Source: a bacterium
Lineage (GTDB): Bacteria; UBA10199; JAIBAG01
NCBI GenBank assembly: GCA_019695305.1
Contig: JAIBAG010000011.1
Location: 19,972 to 83,971, forward strand
DNA: 64,000 nucleotides
Direction: 5' to 3'
This document shows, piece after piece, positions 16,506-25,500 of the stretch. The notes below the pieces were generated by a model that saw only the letters and a program-made list of their open reading frames with translations, had not been told where the DNA came from and did not search any database. The translations under genes were made by a program, and so were the position numbers. Each line of letters begins with the position of its first letter. Position 1 is the stretch's first letter.

Positions 16506-18185
16506 ATGAAAAAATACAATTCTACTTCTTTATTTATGGCAACCCTTTTTGCTGTGATTGTTATGGGCTATGCGCTGATGTACTGCGCTCAAAAACCAAG
16601 CCCCCGCCAAGACGAAACACCCGTTTCGTTTGAAGATACAATAGAGGGAAACCCTTATCCTGCAGCACCCCCTCATGCATACGAGATGAAAAACATGCAG
16701 GTTGGTGGATCGCTGGGCATTACAGGATATATCCAAACACCCCCTCGCTTTAACCCCAATTTTAATACTGAAACATACGACAAAATTACCGACAATGGCT
16801 TTTTAGCTCCTAGTGCCCATCCCCTCTCCACGTTCTCAATCGATGTAGACACCGCCTCTTACTCCAATTTTAGACGCTTTATTCAAGACGGCACCCTCCC
16901 GCCGGTAGATGCGGTGCGCATTGAAGAAATGATCAATTACTTTAGTTATAGCTATCCCGAACCTAGCGGAAAGGACCCCTTTGGTGTGCATACCGAAATG
17001 ACGCAAGCCCCCTGGGATAACACGCACGCTTTACTGAAGGTAGGCCTTAAGGCACGCGACACCGAACAGAAAAACCGCAAAACTGCGAACCTGGTATTTT
17101 TAGTGGATGTATCGGGCTCCATGCAAGATGCCAATAAATTACCCCTCTTAAAACAGGGGCTAAAAATGATGGTTCAAAATTTAAACGCAGGCGACCGCGT
17201 GGCCATTGCCGTGTATGCTGGGGCTTCGGGTTTAGCGCTGGATTCCACCAGCAATAAAAAGAAAATTTTAGAAGCGATTGATAACCTAGAAGCCGGCGGT
17301 TCCACCAACGGTGCCCAAGGTATTGAACTAGCCTATCAGGTGGCTAAAAGAAATTTTATAGCAAACGGCATTAACCGCGTGGTGCTGGCTACTGATGGCG
17401 ATTTTAATGTGGGAGTTACCAGCACGGGCGAGCTGGAACGCCTGATTACCGAAAAAGCCAAAACCGGCGTGTTTTTAAGTGTGCTGGGTTTTGGTGGTGG
17501 TAATTATAAAGATGCTACCTTGGAAAAGTTGGCCGATAAGGGCAATGGAAACTATGCCTATATCGATACGCTCTCGGAGGCTAGAAAAGTGCTGGTGGAA
17601 GAAATGGGGTCAACTCTTGAAACTGTAGCCAAGGACGTAAAAATCCAGATTGAATTTAACCCGCAAAAAGTAGCCGCGTATCGTTTAATTGGCTACGAAA
17701 ACCGCCTCTTAAAAGATGAGGATTTTAACAACGATAAAATTGACGCGGGTGAAATGGGTGCAGGGCATACGGTAACAGCGCTTTATGAAATTGTGCCCGT
17801 AGGTGTAAAAATCGAGCTCCCCGGCGTGGACCCGTTAAAATATTCTCAGGTAGAACAAAAAACCGACACTGTCGGCGAATGGGCGACATTAAAGGTGCGT
17901 TATAAAGAACCTAAAGCCTCTACGAGCCAACTCTTAAGCCAAACGGTAGAAGGCACTCCGTCCGATTTTAGTATCGCTTCGGCCGATCTCCACTTTGCCG
18001 CCAGTGTGGCAGGTCTTGGGATGCTAGTGCGCGATTCCGAATTTAAAGGGTCCACGACATATGACAAGGTTATGAACTGGGCTAACTTGGGTTTGGGTGA
18101 AGATGCTAACGGTTATCGCCACGAGTTTGTAAGCCTGGTGGCTAAAACCCGGGATTTGGCTAAGGATAAAATTGCTTATCGCTAA
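16506..18185 (+). CDS. VWA-domain protein, YfbK-like with DUF3520
   Basis: 559 aa. An N-terminal hydrophobic segment (residues 8-27, ending ALMYC) is a signal anchor or atypical lipoprotein signal. Residues 90-175 match the N-terminal module of YfbK-like proteins (FSIDVDTASYSNFRRFIQDG). The VWA domain has a complete MIDAS DVSGSM at 201-206 and ATDGDFNVG. The C-terminal DUF3520-like region contains HFAASVAGLGMLVRDSEFKG. Such proteins are envelope-anchored metal-dependent protein-binding factors of unknown role. Expression is probably controlled by the leader hairpin. Confidence 0.85.
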   Translation: MKKYNSTSLFMATLFAVIVMGYALMYCAQKPSPRQDETPVSFEDTIEGNPYPAAPPHAYEMKNMQVGGSLGITGYIQTPPRFNPNFNTETYDKITDNGFLAPSAHPLSTFSIDVDTASYSNFRRFIQDGTLPPVDAVRIEEMINYFSYSYPEPSGKDPFGVHTEMTQAPWDNTHALLKVGLKARDTEQKNRKTANLVFLVDVSGSMQDANKLPLLKQGLKMMVQNLNAGDRVAIAVYAGASGLALDSTSNKKKILEAIDNLEAGGSTNGAQGIELAYQVAKRNFIANGINRVVLATDGDFNVGVTSTGELERLITEKAKTGVFLSVLGFGGGNYKDATLEKLADKGNGNYAYIDTLSEARKVLVEEMGSTLETVAKDVKIQIEFNPQKVAAYRLIGYENRLLKDEDFNNDKIDAGEMGAGHTVTALYEIVPVGVKIELPGVDPLKYSQVEQKTDTVGEWATLKVRYKEPKASTSQLLSQTVEGTPSDFSIASADLHFAASVAGLGMLVRDSEFKGSTTYDKVMNWANLGLGEDANGYRHEFVSLVAKTRDLAKDKIAYR

Positions 18186-18192
18186 TCGTGTA

Positions 18193-18243
18193 TCGCAGAT
18201 CGCGTCAGACTCATATAATTTGTTTGCGATGAGCGATCTGCGA
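18193..18243 (+). other. Inverted repeat between the VWA gene and lexA
   Basis: TCGCAGATCGC (18193-18203) is repeated inverted as GCGATCTGCGA (18233-18243), an 11-bp stem with a 29-nt AT-rich loop. It lies 8 bp after the VWA stop codon. It may protect or terminate that transcript, though no U-tract follows directly. Confidence 0.5.
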
Positions 18244-18271
18244 AAAGCGATCCGCCACCTTCTCTTTTTTC

Positions 18272-18300
18272 TTGACTTGTGAACGATCGTTCACGCATGC
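18272..18300 (+). promoter_or_regulatory. lexA promoter with LexA (SOS) box
   Basis: A 16-bp perfect palindrome GTGAACGATCGTTCAC (18279-18294) contains GAAC-N4-GTTC, the LexA box type of Gram-positive bacteria and several non-enteric lineages. It directly follows a -35-like TTGACT (18272-18277), with a weak -10 (CATGCT) at 18-bp spacing. Bound LexA would cover the promoter, giving autoregulation. Confidence 0.75.
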
Positions 18301-18319
18301 TCAGAGCATGAGACTCAAC

Positions 18320-18892
18320 ATGCAAACCGAAGAAATTCGTTCGTGCCTGTGGCGTTTTTTCCGTCGCGAAGGCCGACTTCCCTCTTACTCCGAAATCTGC
18401 CGTTTATTTGGATTTGCTTCCAAAAACGCGGCCTCCCGCCTAGTGGATCGCTTGGTAGAAGAAGGGATGATTGAAAAAACCGAAATGGGCAAGCTTATAC
18501 CCAAACAACTGTCCGTTCCGCTGCGCGTGTTGGGTACGGTTGCTGCCGGTATCCCGCACGATGCCGAAGAACAGCATTTTGATACGCTCTCGCTGGATAA
18601 CTTTTTGGTAGATGATCCTTTTGAAACTTTTTTACTCCGCGTCACTGGTGATTCCATGATTGATGAAGGCATTAAACCCGGCGATTTGGTGGTGATTGAT
18701 CGCAAACGCAAGGCGCATCATGGCGATGTGGTATTGGCGCAAATTGATGGCGCGTGGACGCTGAAATATTTTGAAAAAAATGGTAACGAAGTACGCTTAG
18801 TAGCCGCTAATACCAAATATGCACCCTTGTATCCCAAAGAAGAACTTATTTTAGGCGGTGTGGTAAATGGGGTTGTAAGAAAATATAACTAA
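18320..18892 (+). CDS. lexA: LexA repressor
   Basis: 190 aa from ATG 18320 (ATG 18308 is an alternative). The winged HTH is at residues 20-50 (PSYSEICRLFGFASKNAASRL). The S24 latent protease domain has the Ala76-Gly77 cleavage site (VAAGIP), nucleophile Ser112 (GDSMIDEGIKPGD) and Lys149 (TLKYF), all in canonical positions. It represses SOS genes until RecA filaments trigger self-cleavage. The palindromic box 26 bp upstream indicates autoregulation. The frame is also open further upstream, through the promoter, but that part is not coding. Confidence 0.93.
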   Translation: MQTEEIRSCLWRFFRREGRLPSYSEICRLFGFASKNAASRLVDRLVEEGMIEKTEMGKLIPKQLSVPLRVLGTVAAGIPHDAEEQHFDTLSLDNFLVDDPFETFLLRVTGDSMIDEGIKPGDLVVIDRKRKAHHGDVVLAQIDGAWTLKYFEKNGNEVRLVAANTKYAPLYPKEELILGGVVNGVVRKYN

Positions 18893-19945
18893 TTATTTAT
18901 TAGGCCAATGCGGGGGCAAAGTTTTGCCTTCGGCAGAGGTATAATGCGGCTTCCCCCCCTTGGGAATTAACGGCGAAAAAGGAGCATGATCGGAATACAT
19001 TTTGCCTGCAGCAAATTCTACGCGGCCGTCTTTACGAATAATTAAATTTTCACTATCACAACCCTCGGCACCCCGCTTAAAAGATGATTCTACCTTATTG
19101 GGCCAATGCACTTTTACACCCATTAATTCATCCTCATCTATTAAAAATTCAATCATGCCTTTTAATTGTTGATCGTAGGGTTGGCAACTTCCTTTTAAAT
19201 TAGCAAAGTAAGAGCGCGCTAAAGTTTCCAAGGCAAAAAAAGCTGTGTAAAAATTATAGGCCCTAGCAATAATTTTTTTTAGATCAATAATTTTAATGCG
19301 GTCGGTAAGACGACCCGGATTTTGAGGGTCCAAAATTTTTTTGTGCATGAGATGCAGTTCATCATCTTCTAGAGCATAATCGGAATGAGTAATAGAATTA
19401 CGCAACGTACTAAAATAAAACTCATCAAAAATATTTCCAACCTCGGGGATATCAGCCTTTTGGGCCAAACGTTTTATTTCGGTAATCTTATTAAACGAAC
19501 TAGCTTTGAGTGTTGGCGGCTTAAAATTTTTCCCCTTTTTGTACTCGGGTACTTTTACCAGTTTTTTTTCAAATTCAGGGAAAGGATACAAGGTATAACT
19601 CATCCCTAAACGCACGCGTAAAATATTGGCCAGCACATGGTAGGGAGCATTCATTTCGGTAAGATGAATGTAAGAAAGTAGATGCAGGCGCAAATGTGTT
19701 TTATCGGGATCTTTAAACATGGTTTTAGGAAGTGTGAGCCTATTTAATCCCATTAAATCTTCCAGCATGTCACGTGCTTCAAATAACGGATCGGCGCCCG
19801 TTCGTTCTACCTGCCCTAAACGCAACAAAGCAAAAGCATAATGCGCCAAATCCACATTTTTAATGTTAAAAAGTTGAACTAAAATCTTAAAATAACGATC
19901 ATAGTCATCGTCATCGGAAATGGTATTGTCGTTTTTAGGAGACAC
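18893..19945 (-). CDS. Unrecognised protein with an RX4H (HEPN-like) motif
   Basis: 350 aa, soluble, mostly helical. Residues 182-187 read RNSITH within STLRNSITHSDYAL, matching the RX4-6H motif with a polar residue after Arg that marks HEPN ribonucleases; no sequence-level family match is claimed. The C-terminal ~70 residues are polar and loop-like (DGRVEFAAGKMYSDHAPFSP). Its stop touches the lexA stop, so they are convergent with no spacer. No toxin-antitoxin partner is adjacent. Confidence 0.55.
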   Translation of the reverse strand: MSPKNDNTISDDDDYDRYFKILVQLFNIKNVDLAHYAFALLRLGQVERTGADPLFEARDMLEDLMGLNRLTLPKTMFKDPDKTHLRLHLLSYIHLTEMNAPYHVLANILRVRLGMSYTLYPFPEFEKKLVKVPEYKKGKNFKPPTLKASSFNKITEIKRLAQKADIPEVGNIFDEFYFSTLRNSITHSDYALEDDELHLMHKKILDPQNPGRLTDRIKIIDLKKIIARAYNFYTAFFALETLARSYFANLKGSCQPYDQQLKGMIEFLIDEDELMGVKVHWPNKVESSFKRGAEGCDSENLIIRKDGRVEFAAGKMYSDHAPFSPLIPKGGKPHYTSAEGKTLPPHWPNK

Positions 19946-20068
19946 GATTTTTCCATTTTAACACTATTCATGATGTTGGCAACTTCTCGTTTATAGTAAG
20001 ATTTTTTTAAAAAAATGATCGCCCCAAACTGATATGCCATGTTATGATATATGACTTAAGGGGTTAGC

Positions 20069-21640
20069 ATGCGTAAACGATTTGTTCGTCTTTCCATCGA
20101 AATTTTACTCGCCATTGGGCTTATCTCACTTGTTTGGCATCCCATTTTATACAGTCTCATTGTTTTACTTCCTATTATTGGTCTTGGTGTTTACGATATG
20201 TTTCAGAAAAAGCATACCGTTCTGCGTAATTTTCCGGTGATTGGCCATTTTAGATATTTGCTCGAAGAAATCCGTCCCGAAATTCAGCAATACTTTATTG
20301 AGTCAAACGCCAGCGGCCGGCCGTTTAGCCGCGAAATGAGATCGGTAGTTTATCAACGTGCTAAAAAAGTAAATGATACAGTTTCCTTTGGTACTCAGTT
20401 TAACGTTTACGAAGAAGGTTACGAATGGATTAACCATTCCATTTCGCCAAAACCCGTTCATAAAGATGCGCGTATTTCAATTGGAAGCCAACAGTGCAAA
20501 CAACTGTATGCGGCCTCCATACTGAATATATCGGGCATGAGTTACGGTTCTTTATCTAAAAATGCCATCATTGCTCTTAACAGAGGAGCCAAAAGCGGTG
20601 GTTTTTACCACAACACCGGTGAAGGCGGACTTTCATCCTATCATTTAGAAAACGATGCCGACTTGGTGTGGCAAATTGGAACGGGTTACTTTGGATGCCG
20701 CAACAACGACGGCAGTTTTAATATTGAAAATTTTGCCCAAAAAGCCTGCCTAAATCCGGTAAAAATGATTGAAATAAAATTATCACAGGGCGCCAAACCC
20801 GGACACGGTGGCATTTTGCCAGCAGCTAAGCTTACTCCCGAAATTGCCACCATACGCGGCGTACCAATGGGACAAGATGTCATTAGCCCTCCCAAACACA
20901 GCGCCTTTACAACCCCTATTGAGTTGCTCAATTTTGTCAAACTCCTGCGTGATCACTCGGGAGGAAAACCTGTTGGATTTAAATTGTGCGTGGGTAAAAG
21001 GCGTGAATTTTTATCTCTTGTAAAAGCCATGCTACAAACAGAAATTGTACCCGACTTTATTACCGTTGACGGCGGCGAAGGTGGTACGGGGGCCGCTCCT
21101 CTATCCTATGCTAACTCTATTGGAACTCCATTAAATGACGGGCTTAGCTTTGTGCATGATGTGTTAACAGGAACCAATTTACGCCCGCATATCCGTATTA
21201 TTGCCAGTGGCAAAGTCATTACCGGCTTTGATATTGCCACTAAACTGGCCTTGGGCGCCGATATTGTCAATTCTGCCCGCGGGATGATGTTTGCCCTGGG
21301 TTGCATTCAGGCCTTGCGGTGTAACACCAATCAATGCCCAACGGGTGTAGCCACACAAGATCCAGAACTTACAAAAGGTTTGGATATTTTAGATAAAAGT
21401 GAACACATCACCAATTACCACCGGGCCACTGTAAAAGAATTTTTTGAAATTTTAGGAACAGCAGGATTTGAACATCCCAGCGAATTATCGCGACAAGACA
21501 TCATGCGCCGCATAAGCGCCACCGAAGTGATGAGCTATGAGCATATCTACCCTTCCCTTGAACCCGGAAGTCTTCTGGAAAATAAAATACCTGTTTCTAT
21601 GGAACTGGACTGGAAATTTTCTAAAGCCGAAAAATTTTAG
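20069..21640 (+). CDS. FMN-binding glutamate synthase family protein
   Basis: 523 aa. Two N-terminal membrane segments (residues 8-45, LSIEILLAIGLISLVWHPIL) precede a GltB-type FMN barrel: GMSYGSLSKNAIIALNRGA, GHGGILPAAKLTPEIA, VDGGEGGTGAAPLSYAN and the cysteine motif CNTNQCPTGVATQDP. This is the stand-alone synthase domain found as a membrane-linked oxidoreductase in many bacteria, without the glutaminase domain. The physiological substrate is uncertain. The start follows AGGGG-like sequence upstream. Confidence 0.88.
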   Translation: MRKRFVRLSIEILLAIGLISLVWHPILYSLIVLLPIIGLGVYDMFQKKHTVLRNFPVIGHFRYLLEEIRPEIQQYFIESNASGRPFSREMRSVVYQRAKKVNDTVSFGTQFNVYEEGYEWINHSISPKPVHKDARISIGSQQCKQLYAASILNISGMSYGSLSKNAIIALNRGAKSGGFYHNTGEGGLSSYHLENDADLVWQIGTGYFGCRNNDGSFNIENFAQKACLNPVKMIEIKLSQGAKPGHGGILPAAKLTPEIATIRGVPMGQDVISPPKHSAFTTPIELLNFVKLLRDHSGGKPVGFKLCVGKRREFLSLVKAMLQTEIVPDFITVDGGEGGTGAAPLSYANSIGTPLNDGLSFVHDVLTGTNLRPHIRIIASGKVITGFDIATKLALGADIVNSARGMMFALGCIQALRCNTNQCPTGVATQDPELTKGLDILDKSEHITNYHRATVKEFFEILGTAGFEHPSELSRQDIMRRISATEVMSYEHIYPSLEPGSLLENKIPVSMELDWKFSKAEKF

Positions 21641-21655
21641 CCAAATTAATTTCAA

Positions 21656-22459
21656 TTACATGTCTAAATCGCCTATGGGGTTGGCCTGAGCTTTAGTGTA
21701 ACCAGCGGGGATTTCAAACTGAGTAGATGGAATGCTTTGCTTTTGAATAGAAGTAATTTGTGTTTCTGCTGTAGTTTTGCCGTTTTCAAAAGCAAGCGTT
21801 TTAACCGGAAAACCTTGGTACGATTCGTTTGAAACAAGACCTGGGCCAACAAAATCGGTAAAGCCTCCCAAATTCATGTCTTTTAAAAAGTCTTTCATGA
21901 ACTTTACATAATCAGCAATTACAGCCGTTTCACTAACACCCACACCACTTGTACCCACATCAATAGTCCAAATTTCATTTACTTTAATCCCGTTTCTAGA
22001 GCCTTCATAAACATCGGCTGTCCAGTTACCTAAAACTTCCTTACGGCCGGCCTTGGTATAGGTCATTTTGGGTGGCGCCTGGTTGGGAAGTGGAATATTA
22101 TTTTCGGCCATGGCTTTTTCCATTTGAGCCCGCTCTGCTACAGACATTTTGGCCATTTTATCCTGCATCATCTTCATGGCCTCGTTCATTTTGGCAGTCA
22201 TAGCCGTCATGGTATTTTTATCAAGCTCCACATAGGTTTTATCGGCATTGTTTAAAATCCATAACACGCCCTTATCTTTTCTAAAAATAACAACGGTATC
22301 CCCGTTTGTTTCGGCACGCATTCCCACATTATCTAAATAAATACGCGACTCGATACCTTTGGAGCCCACTGTACTTTCGGTACTGGCCAGCATCACTCCG
22401 GCCAAGGCATTGGTACAAAATAAAAAAGTAAGAAAAAAATAAAAAAGGCGCATGGCCAT
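21656..22459 (-). CDS. Secreted DUF4412-like protein
   Basis: 267 aa with a signal peptide (RLFYFFLTFLFCTNALAG). The mature part contains IYLDNVGMRAETNGDTVVIF and VLWILNNADKTYVELDK, typical of DUF4412 periplasmic proteins. A helical Met/Lys-rich insert (MTAMTAKMNEAMKMMQDKM) follows, then a β-rich C-terminal half (GNWTADVYEGSRNGIKVNEI). Function unknown. It lies 41 bp after the giant gene on the same strand and may be co-transcribed. Confidence 0.65.
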   Translation of the reverse strand: MAMRLFYFFLTFLFCTNALAGVMLASTESTVGSKGIESRIYLDNVGMRAETNGDTVVIFRKDKGVLWILNNADKTYVELDKNTMTAMTAKMNEAMKMMQDKMAKMSVAERAQMEKAMAENNIPLPNQAPPKMTYTKAGRKEVLGNWTADVYEGSRNGIKVNEIWTIDVGTSGVGVSETAVIADYVKFMKDFLKDMNLGGFTDFVGPGLVSNESYQGFPVKTLAFENGKTTAETQITSIQKQSIPSTQFEIPAGYTKAQANPIGDLDM

Positions 22460-22500
22460 GTTGATATTCCAAAATACGCGAAAGTCAAGAGGGAGATAAG

Positions 22501-25500
22501 CTACTGAGGCCTGCTTTCGAGACTTAAATTTGAAACAGAAGCTTGGTTTTGTTCGTCGTAAGCCCTACCGCTAATGGCTATACGGCTAAAACGTAAGCCA
22601 TCGGCATTAACAACTACTGCACCGCTTAAATTCAGTTTATTACGATGTGGACCGTGGTCGTTTACCTGAAGCGATAAACCATTTACCACAAGCGTATTGC
22701 TACGCTCAAGCACTCCATCCTCAAACTGCAGGTTACCGGTAGCATTGGTAAAACGAACTTCCGAGTAGCCGGCACCCGTGGGTGTAGTCACATAAAAAAC
22801 ACCATGGCCATCTTGTAAATTAATAGCAGTTTGGTCGAGAACTAACTTTTCAATAAAAAGAGGAAGGCTTCCATGATTAGCTCCTATAGCCAAATCGCCC
22901 GAAGTAATTTGTTGAGTATTATCAAAATGCGACGTGAATTCCGATTCGCCATGGTTGCTTGAAATATGCATTCCCACTTCGCCTGCCACATGAAGCAACA
23001 AAGGCGCTTGCCCCATAGGCTCAAAATGAAAGTGATTGCCGGTAAATACCAAATGTCCGGCACCCGAAAAATCAACCCGGTTTAATACAAGTTTAGGATT
23101 TAATTTTTGCATCACGGGCGTTGCCGCCAGGCGCAGGGTGATGGGTTTTTGCATGTGCCAATCAAACTCACCTTCAATATCCATACTGGGCACCATCTCG
23201 GCCGACTCCTCCAGCCGTACAAAGGCATGATTAAGGCTTGAATTTTCAAACTCCATATCGGGCGTAAAAGTGGCGCGCGGAAAATATAAACTGGGAGAAC
23301 TTACTTCCCAGGTTCCTTTCTTAAAAATTGTAAATACCATGGGGGATTTACGGTGTTCAGCAAAACCATCCCCAAATTCATCGTTTGCATCTCCATACAC
23401 ATTCTCTAGAGAAATTTCGGCTTTTAAATGAACAGGTGAATTTTCCATTTCTAGATGAGCTTCTTTGTTTCCTTTGGAAAAATCTAATGATCCACGTGCT
23501 AAATTAAAATCGAAATCGGTTACAAGCGTAGTATTTTCACCTGTGTCACACTCGGATTTTATAATTTGAAGCGTATTAATTTTTATATCACGCGCCTCGC
23601 TAATATTAACATGCCCGCCTTTGGCGCTGCCCATAATACTGGCTCTTCTAAAGGTAAAACCATCAATGCTGATAGTAGATTCATTATCGGTTCCGGTGAG
23701 AGTTAACGTTCCATGATCACCATCCTCCAGAATGATGTCAAAAGCGGGTGTATTATCGTTACCTAAGGGGGCACTCATATGCAGCTTACCTATAGTTGCC
23801 ATTTTTAGCTCAATACTGCCATCGGCTAAAGAAATTTTACCGGTAATAGAATTATTGGCATCCATCGCATCGTGTGGACTGTTGCCATGAGCACATCCAA
23901 ATTCAAAAAAGGCACCACCGTACTTAAAACGCGCACCTTCATCTAATTGTAACGAATTAATATTGATAACCGCATGCCCCCAATTAAGAGGCGATTCTTT
24001 TTTATCTTCCTCACTATTACGATTTGTTAGAGGGTTTCCCATGGCTACTAAGGCCATAAAGAAAAATTGCAGCCAGCCCTTAGTACTGTCGTTTAAAAAA
24101 TCGGGGTCTAGTTTAGATTCTTCCAACAAATGTGCCACCACGCTATCGGGAAGAGGCAGCATTTTAAACAGTAACCGGGTAATTTTTAAATCGCTCTCTT
24201 TGGTTTGATACATATTAATTGGCCGTCTTCCATCCGATGGATCTACCAAATCGAGTCTAAAGCTTCCGGTATCGTGATCAAAATAAATACCACGCACGGC
24301 TTTAACAGCTCCAAATAAAAGAGGGCGGGTAAAATAAAAATGAAATTGCATCAATTTACCGTTATGAACTCTAATATCTAAAACTGGTTCGCAACCGGCA
24401 GGTACTGTAAGAGCGCCAAGTCTTTTGCGCGTAAACGAAAAACCAGTCAGTGTAAATGAGCCATCACGAATATGTTGCGATACATCAAGCATCATACGGG
24501 CTTTTTCTTCATCTAAACCGTAGTCCGATAAAAACACATCCCAATCGTTTAAACTTTGCTCAGCTTCACGAACAATATAAGGAGACGCAGGCTGAACTTC
24601 TAATGGGTCTGTATTATCTTCGGGCTCCAAAATGTCTTCTTGTTCTTCGGGTGTTTCTGTATAACCCGCAGGACTTGCCTTTACATCCATTTCAATTTTT
24701 ATTTTACCCTCCTCCTGCCATAAACGGTTAAGCGACAAACTCATGTTGTTGATAGACGTATAGCCGGCATGTGAACTACCTTCCAAAATGTCACCATGCA
24801 TGGGTGGTTCAAGCACGCCTTCAAAGCGGGCTTTCAGTGTAAAATCATCTTGCATGGCCACCCAAGCTGGGAAAAATGGCAAATTGCTATTGGGCGATAA
24901 CAAATTCCCCTTTAAAACAAGAGGTCCACGGAGTTCTTTTTTTGTTAAATCAAAAATGGGAGAACCCACTACTCGTCCGTTAAACACAAAACTTTTTGTA
25001 TTTCCATTTGACTGCAAAGAAAAATTAATATTGCGGAGAGGTAAATTAAGATTTTTAAATTGTAGAGTTTGATGCTTGATATCGTAGACCACGGTTCCTT
25101 GATAACGAATGGTTTCGTCAAACAGGAGAGAATTTTTGGATTCAATTTTAAAAACACCATGAATAGTGGTGGTTACATCATCTTTTTCTTTTTTGGAATG
25201 CCCCGTCACTTCTTCCAAAGTTACCCAAACATCTTTTAAAATTTCAAGCCGCATCCCTTTTAGCGTAAAATCAATATCTTGTTCGGATAAATTTACAGAA
25301 GCGCTAGCCAAGCGTGGTATAGTTTCATCACGCCCTTGGCTTAAGGCCTGAACCGTTAAACGAGATTCATCACCGTTTACGGCAAAAACTCCACCCCCGG
25401 TAATAAAATGAGGACTTTTCCCATACAAACTAAGACTACCCTCAAAGGTAAAAAGAATTTTTGAAAAAATACTACCGGCATCCCAAGCATTATTTTCTAA

